Source: Archegozetes longisetosus (Eukaryota > Arthropoda > Arachnida > Sarcoptiformes > Trhypochthoniidae). Taken from it: a stretch of 64,000 bases of DNA. Under the pieces are notes generated by a model that did not search any database, had not been told where the DNA came from, and saw nothing but the letters and a program-made list of their open reading frames with translations. Where the stretch lies: positions 13,362,387-13,426,386 of the forward strand of contig JAEMBT020000006.1 of the NCBI GenBank assembly GCA_018873245.2. The letters are read 5' to 3'. How positions within the stretch are numbered: the stretch's first letter is position 1; each line of letters starts with the position of its first letter. Positions 48,421 through 64,000 of the stretch are shown in pieces. Position numbers and translations under genes: made by a program.

Positions 48421-49650
48421 TTTTATCTTTCAAATGAATTTTGATTTTAAGCTTTGAGCCGTACATTAAATGCGACGATTAGTAACTCATTTTAAGCTAA
48501 TGTCTGATTATTGACTCATGTTTTTAGTCGATTGCCTTCACTATTCGATTGTCAATAGTATGTGATTTCAAAATTGTTTGAAACTACAGTTCATTTTTGA
48601 GATCATTTTTTTCTCATGAGTCAATACCAGTGAGAGTTTCAATTTCGAATAACTGCTTTTTGAGATTTGGATCAATTTTAGAGACTTTCGAGACTAGGGA
48701 AGATTTGATTCTAGTTTTTAATGAAGTATTGGTGAACTTTTCCTAAACTTTTGTCATGACAAACAACCTAATATTGAACTTATTCTCATCTCAAGTTATT
48801 GTAATGAAGTAGTTGAGTCAGCCTTCGACATAATTGAATTAATGGCTTAGAATTTATTTAAGATTAAGTAAACTCATACTGTACTTTCAACAGCATTTTC
48901 AATATCAAACTTTATTTGATTTTAAAATTTCACATTTTTCATTTGAGCTTAATTGACTGAACAAAAAAATGAAGAACTAAGAACAGCGTTTAGCTCAGAG
49001 TAATTATTAATTGGAATGCTTATGAAATGCTTATTGGAATTAAATCAATTGTTCGAATTAGGCTTTCAATTATCAGTATTATGTCTGATTCAGTTTACCG
49101 GGAATTAGTAGTTGGTTGCAAGTACTGTTAAGTTCAAGCACAAATCAATCTGTTGTGTGACTTGCGTTCAATCATTGAAATGAAATGTTAGTCAAATACT
49201 TGTATTATATACAGTATTAATGAAATCTGGAACTCAAATCTAGCAAATGATTTTTATATTAATGCAAATATTATAAAATAGCTAACTGTATATAATGAAT
49301 ATATGAAACGAGCACAGGTATAATTATGTAATCAAACTGATAAAACTTATAATTAACATGAATTTTCATAATAATTCTTTTGAATTTATGTCACTAGACT
49401 TCGAATGTAGATGTTATTTGTCTGGAAATTGAAGTATACTGCATAAATAGGATGTCATTTTTGTTCGTTCGGAAAAATGATACTATATTAACAATATTTG
49501 TGTGACAAATATATCTTCTATCTCGATAGGTCGTCACTTCCGCACAACTGTCATCTAACTTTGCACGCAGTTTAACAATTTTTATCTAAATTCTGACATT
49601 TACAGATGAAAATTAGGGTGAATGTTGCGCTATATGTTTTCATCTACTAA
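48421..49650. other. Shared upstream region of FMR1-like and receptor kinase genes
   Basis: A 1.2 kb AT-rich interval between divergently transcribed genes; it should contain both promoters. No specific element was identified. Confidence 0.4.
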
Positions 49651-54669
<5,019 letters not shown>

Positions 54670-55291
54670 TTTTTTTGTTAGTCTTCATTATTCTCTTGAT
54701 TGATCACAAAACCCTTATTTAAAGTACAGTTAATATTAATTTGCTTTTAGTTATTCAAAAAATGATTTGTCTTACACGAACTATAATTTTTATTTTAAGG
54801 TCTTTCAAACATACAGATAATTATCAAAATATCCAATAAAACAATAATTTATTCAATACTATAATATACTTATTGTACACTATAATATATTTATTGTATT
54901 ATAATATTCTTAAAAGTATTTCTTAAGTTTCGTGGAAGTAACAGAATAAAGCTTTTATCCTTTATAACTCATACCAAAAATTATTGTTATTGATTAATGA
55001 TTTTGAGAGATCGAGCTTTCTTAACAATACACAAGATTTAGTTTTTATTACTTGCATTCTCTTAAGCAAACAGAATACAGTATAATTTTGTTTAGTTTAC
55101 CAATACAAATGGCTTAATCTAAGGAAACCACTCTATTCAATAAAATGTAAATGTATCCATTAAGGTTTACAGAAAAAGACTATTAGGTAAAGTTTTCTAC
55201 CAGCCCAAAAATACTCGTCTTCACATTAAGAGTCGTATTCGATTAAAGAATTATCAAGCTTTCACATCAAACTAAAGAATATCTTTCGCAA
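54670..55291. other. Spacer between receptor kinase and DEG/ENaC gene
   Basis: AT-rich, with a locally repeated ctataatatatttattgtac motif near 54860-54905 and several AATAAA signals (for example at 54835). No gene. Confidence 0.4.
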
Positions 55292-58021
55292 ATGCAAAGC
55301 TATCGTCAAATATTGAGAGATATGAGGACCCCAATTGGTGTTGGAAGAACTTTGAAGATTCACAATTCTAATAATTCTGAAGGCAAAGATGAAAAATTAG
55401 TTAACAGTCATTTGATGCTACACTATTTTTTCAAAGTTTTAGTTATGTGTCTTTGTTTCACTGGTTGCATGTGGCAAATCACTTCTATATTAAGACTATA
55501 CTTCGAATATCCAACAACTGTTTTTGTGAATGTGAAAACTATGGAAAAATTAGAACTACCAGGAATTACTCTTTGTAATAATAATAGGTCTGTTTCTCAT
55601 GAGAGATATGAGAAAAATTTTATTCAGCTTAAATATCTATCGTTTTATTCACCAGTGAATGACATTCTCTTTCAGATTAATGATGTCTAAATTAAGACTT
55701 TACGACCAAGAGTTTGACGTCAAATGGGCAGCACTTTTAAACTCGACGAACTCAAGTGACCCCGATATCAAGCTAGTAATACAAATAACTTGACCTATAC
55801 TCTTGTAGTCCGGGTTCGCATTTTCTGGTTGAAGTAAATTTTCTGATTCAGCGGTAAAAATCAGAATAATGATTTCAAGAGGATTCTGTTTTTAAATTTT
55901 CGAAGAATAAAAAAACGCTGAAATTCGGTTGAAACCGGTTTGTAAGACCAGAAATCTGTCAATGCTACTGGATATCGATTAAATAATTGTTTTCTATTTT
56001 ATTTATAGAAATACTTGAAAATTTTTATAGGATTAGTTAAATCCAAAATACAAATTATGATTATTGTTAATGAAACAAAGTAAATAATATTTTTATAATT
56101 CAAGATAAAATCGTTGAATATCAGGAAATGTAATCATTTTTATGACATAACACCCTGCAGCCATTTTAAAGACCAATTTTAACCTAATGAGTATAACTTT
56201 GAAATAGGAAGTTACTCTTGATTAAAATCGATTAAAACAGACAAATGCGAATCCAGTTTATAGTTCAACTTAGAGTACTTAAAAGTAGATACTTTAATTG
56301 ATAGCAACAACAATTACTTGTCGACGAATCGCTGAGAAATATGATCGACACACTCACTGTATTCGATTTCATGAAGTTCGGTCACTTTACTGATGACTTT
56401 GTAGTATCTGATTTTTTCAAGTGTGCATCTGATGGCTTTCACCCAACACAACCCTGCAAGTAATACGACTATCCAGCCTTTTCTCATATATAAGTAATAA
56501 AAAAGTTTCTTTTATTATTTGATTGTTTAAGAAAATTCTCGAATGTCATAACAACAGCTCAAGACCTGGGAAATTGTTTCACATTTTTTCACAAATCAAG
56601 ATCTGAAGTACTAAAACAGATAGCTATAGATTCGGGTCTTTCACAGAGTCCTGTCAAACGCGGTAAACACAATGAACCGGTTAATATCGAAATATCAGAA
56701 GAACCTTTTCATCCAAATGAAATTTTGAGATTGAAAGTTGATTTTCACGCAGAAGAATATACGACACTTAATGAACCAGTTTTAGGGCATATGATCATTC
56801 ATGACGACAACGAAGTGCCAGTTATTAGAGAGAAAAGTTTTTTGATAGAACCCGGATATTACTATGAGTTCTTCATTAGAAAGCAAAGTGATTACTTACT
56901 TCCAAAACCATACTCAACTGATTGTGTTAACCATAGAGACATGCAATCGGATGGCAATGAAGACATCAATGAATATCTTCACCACCCACTTTCTAGGGAA
57001 AACTGCATCGTTGGATGTATGGCTCAAAATACAATGGATAAATGCAACTGTTGGCCACCAGAACTGCCTTTCATGAGAGGAACTATTGCTGACGCTCAAG
57101 AAAATAGAATGAAATGGTGTAACTGGGATCAAAAATACTATAAAGATTTGGTTAAACCTGAAAACTTAACGTGGTTTCAGTTCTGTTTCACTGTTCATGA
57201 GGATGAATGCAATACTAAATGCAAATATGATTGCAGGTTAGGTTTCGATAAATGTAATATTTCTTCACTTGATTCTTATGATTGTTTGGTAACAGTTTTC
57301 AAATGACAAGTGAAAATAATTTCTTAGCAATACTAATGTGGATTCATCTCATAGGGCTTAATCTACAAATGTTTAATCTTTTATAGGATTGATCGATATT
57401 TAATCACTAAAGAGGTTCGCACGTGGCCAGCGACCGAGAGAATTGTATTAATGCATCATGATTAGATTAGTAATTTGATACTTTTTGCGTTTTTATCAAT
57501 CATTTAATATTTGTTTAGGAACACAGCAAAAGAGGTGACTATCTCTACCAAATGAGAATATGCTGTGCTATTATATCGATCAGGTATTGGAGTTCTGAGC
57601 ATAGCATCAATCAATATCAGCCTAAGTTTGAGGTAACCTAACATCAACCTATTATAAGATGTGTTCTAATTGCTCACATTTTTGACTCAATTTTCTCTCG
57701 AAGACAGCAGAGTTTACATCATATATAGGAGGACTTTTATCGATGTGGTTGGGATTCTCTCTTCTTGGTATTTATGACGTGGTCGAAGCGTTGGGTATTT
57801 ATATTTATAGATATGCAGAAGAACAGAAGAAGAAATCAAATTTAGGCTCAATATCAGAAACAATACCAGCGATTCAAGTTTATGACCCACGAACCAATTA
57901 CGATTCACAATATAGGAGTCAAATGAGACGTAAGACTTGGCAAAGAAAAGCCAAAGTTGCCGCTATTATTGAAAGAATGAGTCGATCACCTTCTAATCAG
58001 TCAGCATTCGGTAATAGATAA
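55292..58021 (+). CDS. DEG/ENaC sodium channel (pickpocket-like), seven exons
   Basis: Exons: 55292-55587, 55676-55775, 56305-56459, 56532-57236, 57387-57444, 57519-57632, 57704-58021; 581 residues, all phases match. TM1 lies in FFKVLVMCLCFTGCMWQI, followed by the post-TM1 signature YFEYPTTVFVNV and LPGITLCNNNR. The extracellular domain has FFKCASDGFHPTQPCK, DLGNCFTFF and the cysteine-rich wrist/thumb region (STDC, ENCIVGCMAQ, CNCWPPE, FCFTV). It continues with DCRIDRYLITKEVRTWPAT, which holds the conserved WP. TM2 is YIGGLLSMWLGFSLL, with the GxS selectivity filter (GFS). The N-terminal His-Gly gating motif appears as His-Leu (NSHLMLH). These trimeric channels pass Na+ and act in touch, taste, peptide or acid sensing. 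Exons 2, 3 and 5 are too small to show as ORFs. Confidence 0.92.
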
Positions 58022-58479
58022 TAAAATCAAATTCAGGCTTTAGTACTGTATCACACCCGTATTGTTGAAAGTGTCGCTCTCCATAAATAATATTTGATAA
58101 GTTTAAACTTAGTTTAAGTTTGTCATTTTCTGTAGTTTCTAAACTTAACCAGAATATGAGATTCATTTGCAACAATACAGACTGTCTTCCGTAGTCCAAA
58201 TTTATCTTATGGATTAGATTTTCAACTCTAAATGACACATACTTTACACTAGAAGTTAATGTATTGACGATAGCTTATTAAACTTTATGATTGTTTACGT
58301 ATGACAATGGCTTTTATACATTTTCGTAAATATAGTTCGCTTCTATACGTATAATAGTTTTGAGCGTCACGTCAAATCGAGATTAAAATAAAACAACGTT
58401 CAACAATATTTTGCACTAAGTTTACCATTAATATGAATCAATTATTTTACTGAGTGTGTTCATTTTCTTCGAATAGAGG

Positions 58480-59887
58480 TTAATTAGGGATCTTAGTAGC
58501 AAATTTGTGAACTAAAATAAAAAACCTGAAGTAGAGTAAAACCATCTGTGAATAAATTGAGTAGAAAATTACTTCAAAAAACATGAATGCGAGCACATCA
58601 TTCAATTATGTGGTTATTTTTCTCACACAACCTCACCTTAAAAAATATAGGAAAAGTCATTGCGAATAAATTTCCAGCAGTGAATCCAAACTTACGATCA
58701 CCTTTTAATTCTTCAATCAAATTCAATAACTAAACAAAATAACTAAAACTGTTAATCAATGTTTAGTCGTAAAGTCTTATCATTATATAAAGTTAAGCTC
58801 AATATAAAATCAGTTTTAGAAAATTGAAAATTCTGTATTAGATATTATATGGAAGTTATTTTCAAACCTTTAACTTCAATCTAATTGTTTTAAAATTGTT
58901 TAGACTATGGATTTTTGCCAGTTCTTTGTAAGGTTTTCGCATATGATAGGGAACTGAAGCAGAAATAAAATTGACTAAAAATACAAAAACCGATGTATTG
59001 AATGCGACCACAACGAATATAGCCAAAACTGATTCGTCAAGTTCTGAGAAAAATAATTGCTGAGTACATAAAAGATTGATAGGTATTGTAGTAAAAATTG
59101 ACACTAAATAGTATTTTTTCCAAAATTTATTAAAATCATTTATTGTTTTGTAAATATCGTTGTATTCCCCTAAAGCTTGACCAAAAAGTTGAGTTACTCC
59201 TTCACGACTACCTAAAGCTAAATAAAGTTTACTGTTGTTTAGTCTTATTCTCAAGATGCAATAATAGCAGACAATATGAAAGAAGCTATACGAATAGATA
59301 ACAATCCAACTTATTAAATAACACCAAACCGTATTAAAAGCCAGTCCAATAAACCAAAAAACCAAATCCATATTGTAGCCAGTGTTAAGTAAAACAACAT
59401 AAATTGAAAGTGGGACAGAAGTTAAAATGAATGAATAGTTCATAATTTTTGCTGCTATTGACACAAAATTGATTCTTCTTATGAGTTTTGTTCTCAGATG
59501 ACGATCATATACTTGGAGGCACTTGAATATTTGTCTCCAACTTTGATTTTTGTCAAAGTTAAACAAATAAATAAAATAGGCTGATTGTATGCTCACTAAA
59601 ATCGAAGTAATCAAGAAATAGTGTCTAACTCCTCCGTAATAAATATACGCATCTCCTAATATCATACTATAAATTCCTTTATTTTTAATTGCAAACAAAA
59701 GAATCCATTTGAGTATGAATAAGATCATCATAACTAATTCAACATAATTAAGCTTTTGATGACTGGTATTTAAAACTAAAAGGTTTTGTAAACTATCCTT
59801 TCTGCCATCAAAATTTAGTTCAATAGAACTTATTCTTTTACTAGCATTCACTGATTTAAACAATAGTATAATTAGCTTATTATCCAT
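58480..59887 (-). CDS. Gustatory-type seven-transmembrane receptor, three exons
   Basis: Exons: 58868-59887, 58637-58729, 58480-58545; 392 residues, phase 0 throughout. Most of the receptor is in one exon with about six hydrophobic helices and short loops. The two small C-terminal exons carry FTAGNLFAMTFPIFFK and a final helix, matching the typical layout of arthropod gustatory receptors, where short 3' exons encode TM7. The usual TYhhhhhQF signature at TM7 is degraded (LLYFRFFILVHKF). These receptors are ligand-gated cation channels detecting contact chemicals and are heavily expanded in mites. Family call comes from topology and the C-terminal pattern; sequence divergence makes a finer call impossible. 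Confidence 0.75.
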
Positions 59888-60996
59888 TCAGAAGATATTT
59901 TTGATAGTTAATTTCAATACAAACATACCATAAATATATTGTCCAATTTGAAGAAACTTTCTTAAATGTGCAAACAGATTATATCGTTTGGAAGGTAACT
60001 TTCAAACTAAATTGATTTTGAATTAGCATATTTAAGATCAAAATATACGAACTGTTAATGGTAGTACTGGCAGTTTTCAGGTTAATTGAGTGAATAAAAC
60101 TTAAGAAAGAAATGAAATGCTCATCAATTAATCAATATTTAGTATTGAATTTATAGAATAAAATTTAATTTGCCAGAAATATTCATATTATTGGTCATCA
60201 AAATATAGATGACTTACCTATATTGATTTTACAATAAAGTAATATCAAACTTATATTAAAGTTTTAACCTTTCTTAATATTACTTCTCTTTAAGGAGTTG
60301 CTCAATATTTCAACAAATCTAAACTTTGTATTTTAGATTTTCGAGTGCTTCACCTCAAAGTTTGAAATACTCCAAGTGTTTTCTAACTTTTTAATAGGTT
60401 AATAACCCGTTTGCGACAGTTAAAAAAGTGAAATCCTTATAATTTCAATTAACATCAACAAAAGCCTAACCCAAAATTCCAGCTCATCTAAAATAATTCT
60501 AGCCTTTAATGGCAGATTTTTATGGAAGATAATACGCGGGATAACCTTTTAGCCCAAACCTAGTAAGATGGTTATATAAAAAATCAAATCATAGACTGTT
60601 TCATTAAAATTGCCAAAATATAAGTTTTTATATAAGTTTTGCTGCACTCGCTGGGTTCATAATCCTGATTGTCTTAAACAATTCAATTCAAGGTGATCAC
60701 TCTTGACATCGCCCTTTCTTTTTGTTTTATATAATCTATAACAAGTTATTGTGATCCATGCTCTAACAATTGATGCTCAGTCACTTGTGATTAGTTTCGT
60801 TTTTTACATCAAATTTGAGGCTTTTTTGACGAGAATAGCTTCGGGTTATAAAAGTCATTGAAAAAGAGGAGTGAATAAAATGCTGGGCCAAACCATCAAC
60901 TAACGATTTTAGTTTATAACTAGTATTTAAAGACACCTCAATTCACTTTCACTTTCATTTGGGCGAAAAGATTAGACACATCTCAACATAACGAAT
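59888..60996. other. Intergenic upstream of gustatory receptor and proline-rich gene
   Basis: Divergent promoter region, AT-rich. A TATA-like tataaaag at about 60847 and a tatttaaag at about 60924 precede the proline-rich gene start at 60997. Confidence 0.4.
60922..60932 (+). promoter_or_regulatory. Candidate TATA box of proline-rich gene
   Basis: agtatttaaag lies about 65 nt upstream of the ATG, leaving room for a short 5' UTR. The stronger consensus tataaaag at about 60847 is an alternative. Confidence 0.3.
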
Positions 60997-62170
60997 ATGT
61001 ATTTCAATATAAAGACTGTATGCAATTTTATTTTGATTTTATGATCGCTTCGTATTAATATGTTTGTTATATTTAATTAGATTTTGCTGTTATCCCTATT
61101 GGTTACTGTTTTGGCCATCGATCACAAGCTCAAGCAAAATAAAAAAGTTAAAAAAGGATTACCGGTAAAGGTTTGTTAAGATTCAGATTTGTATCGGTTC
61201 GAAGCTAATTTTCCTATTTATCAAATAAATTTGATTATAGCCTAATGTAATAAAAGTTAGGACTTATAGAGAAATAAGACCTGATATTGAAGAAAATGTA
61301 GATGAAAAGGCAGAAAATGTGCCTAAACAAGTGCCCAAACAAGTATCTGAAGAAGATTCAAAGGAAAAGCCTAAAGAAAACTCTAAAGAAATCACTGAAC
61401 AAGTGCCAAAACAAGTGCCAAAAGAAGAGTCGAAAGAAGGTGAAAGAATAGAGAGAGAAGGAGAAGACGACGAAAGAGTGACACCTGAATCACCAAAAGA
61501 TATAGAGATCGCAACAAGTAGTACAACAGCATCGCCTTCTGTAACACACCCAACACAACCACCAATGGTACCAACTTTGCCACCAGTAGTTCCAACGCGA
61601 CCACCGATACCGACGCGACCGACAGTTCCTACAAATTATTATCCCAATTATTGGGAAACACCCGGTTGGGGTACTTGGGGTCGACACGTGCCAACACATA
61701 CGTCTAGTTGGCCACAAGTGCCACAGCAGTGGCCGTCAATGGCATGGCCTTCAGTACCACAAGTTCCGGCTTACAGTCCCAGTGGTTACAATCCGTCCAC
61801 TTTTGGAGTGATTCCTAATTCAGGTGTTCCAACATTTTCATTCCTGTGGCCTCAAAATCCATGGCCTGGACATGGATTTCAAAATCCTGGTACTTCACCC
61901 TCAGTACCAGTACCCAGTTTTCCAAGCTATCCGCCAGCATCTGTACCTGGATATCAGCCAGGAATAGTGCCACCAAGTGGGTCAATACCTGGATTGCAAC
62001 CAGGAGTTGCACCGGGACCAGGTTTTCAGCCGAGAGCTGCACCTGGTGGCGATCCCAACAGACCGTTAGGACCGATGGGACCAGAATTCAATGATCCTGA
62101 TGTGACAATGATTGACCCCAAATTAATGCCCGGAAATAGTGGACGTTTTCCTGGCAAAATTATGGCTTAA
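60997..62170 (+). CDS. Secreted proline-rich low-complexity protein, three exons
   Basis: Exons: 60997-61017, 61081-61164, 61241-62170; 344 residues, phase 0. The first seven codons and exon 2 together make the signal peptide (MYFNIKTILLLSLLVTVLA). A basic stretch (LKQNKKVKKGLP) follows. Next come a Lys/Glu-rich region with imperfect VPKQVPK repeats and a Ser/Thr/Pro hinge that is probably O-glycosylated. The long C-terminal part is rich in Pro, Gly, Trp, Tyr and Gln (PTRPPIPTRPTVP, YQPGIVPP, GLQPGVAPG). No catalytic domain. Composition resembles cuticular, adhesive, salivary or silk-associated structural proteins. I cannot name a family. Splitting the signal peptide across a 63-nt intron is typical of such secreted genes. 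Confidence 0.75.
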
Positions 62171-63182
62171 ATAATTGATCGGTTGGAATCAGTTCTCATT
62201 AACGTGTTTTATGAATTGCACTCAAAAATCATACATAAATTTGAATCTTTTTTAGAGAATTAGCTGAGGAAGTATACTAAAGTTGAATTTAATATGCATA
62301 AAAATGGCTTAAAAGGTCTGGTATATTCCCCAATTAGATATTTTGATTACATTCAGTTTTATAACTATACATTATGTAAGCTGGTCGCTTTCATATCTGA
62401 CTTGTCTTCCATACTATAACACTATTTGTATATTATAATTAACTGAACAATTAATTAATATTAATTGCGTAAAATTGATTTGGCGCCTCACTTTCCTTGA
62501 CCATGAAGTCTGTCATATTATTAAACTTACATAATATTGCAGTTACGATTGACAAATACCAATGAAAATGTGAAGGCTGTTTTAAGAAACGCGTTCATTA
62601 AGTAGAAGAAAAAGGCTAAAGCCTCTCTTCTTTTGATAACTTATCATTATCAAAATAATTTTCATCAATAATTTATTACTTTCCAATATATAATATAAAT
62701 ATATAAATATGTGTAAAATAATCTTTTCTTAATAATAAATGCATTAATTAACATATTATGAAGTTTACTTTCAAGAGTAAACATAAAAAGTAAAAACTAT
62801 AAAATTACAATAATTATAGGTTTACACAACTTTAACTATTTTCGATTTACTGGATAAAAATCAATTAATAAAAAATGGAAAACTATATTGAATGTTAGTA
62901 AAACTCATATAACTTGAAATGCTCGTATGAATTTTTAACGCAATATTTGTTTCGAGAAGTTCTAAAAATTTCAAGTAATGCTAAATAATCTTGAACAAGT
63001 TTATACACTAAAAGAACGGCTAAAAACTGTGTATTATTTTATACTTATATGAAATAAGTTCATTCGATGTCTGTTTTTCGACAGAATGAACATAAAAATT
63101 TCAACAAAGTATCAGGTGTTCAAATACTTTCCGATTGATTCGAAACTCATAAATAACTTGTCAGTGAAATGACTGAACTGTA
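62171..63182. other. Spacer between proline-rich gene and CYFIP gene
   Basis: About 1 kb AT-rich between two convergent 3' ends. It should contain both 3' UTRs. Nothing else recognised. Confidence 0.4.

Positions 63183-64000
<818 letters not shown>

Noticed and set aside
55588..55690. Extension of DEG/ENaC exon 1 through to the stop near 55690
   Set aside because: A GT-AG intron (55588-55675) joins in phase to a continuation that fits the family, and the next exons also match in phase.

Overview
This 64 kb window is nuclear DNA of an arthropod, most likely a mite or another arachnid. The evidence is: AT-rich sequence; genes split by short (50-90 nt) GT-AG introns; a defensin with the cysteine spacing of tick defensins; a chemosensory receptor of the arthropod gustatory type; a DEG/ENaC channel; delta-class glutathione S-transferases; and FMR1-like and CYFIP-like genes. 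No bacterial operons, CRISPR arrays, rRNA or tRNA genes were recognised. Coding coordinates are my own exon assemblies; exon phases were checked and every assembled multi-exon gene closes in frame unless stated.

Layout. 0-5.4 kb: gene-poor, with a foldback repeat and a MITE. 5.6-6.8 kb: single-exon beta-1,3-galactosyltransferase. 7.3-16.1 kb: two tandem secreted haem peroxidases with a clip-like N-terminal cysteine module (the first carries a one-base frameshift in a T run). 16-30 kb: a mobile-element graveyard holding LTR-like blocks, long foldback elements, a TA-flanked DNA-transposon remnant, a decayed fragment of a protein-primed DNA polymerase B, a broken secreted-protein gene and a second broken ORF. 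30.2-35.7 kb: a 1.16 kb inverted duplication carrying two tail-to-tail delta GST genes, one frameshifted and one intact, with a two-exon defensin between them. 36.8-39.9 kb: minus-strand sushi-domain membrane protein. 41.4-41.7 kb: Merlin/ISXO2-type transposase remnant. 43.5-46.3 kb: a third peroxidase, same strand and exon plan as the first two. 46.6-48.4 kb: minus-strand short FMR1-like gene. 49.7-54.7 kb: receptor tyrosine kinase of the VEGFR/PDGFR type. 55.3-58.0 kb: DEG/ENaC channel. 58.5-59.9 kb: minus-strand gustatory-type receptor. 61.0-62.2 kb: secreted proline-rich protein. 63.2-64.0 kb: 3' end of a minus-strand CYFIP (Sra-1) gene running off the window.

The most striking observation is peroxidase 3. 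It keeps the distal and proximal histidines, the catalytic arginine and the calcium-site aspartate, but both carboxylates that normally form ester bonds to the haem are replaced by their amides (Asp to Asn, Glu to Gln), while the two neighbouring paralogues keep both acids. Other points of interest are the GST inverted duplication around a defensin, a Cys/His repeat inserted between the Tudor domains of a tail-less FMR1-like protein, and at least six independent long palindromes within 54 kb.
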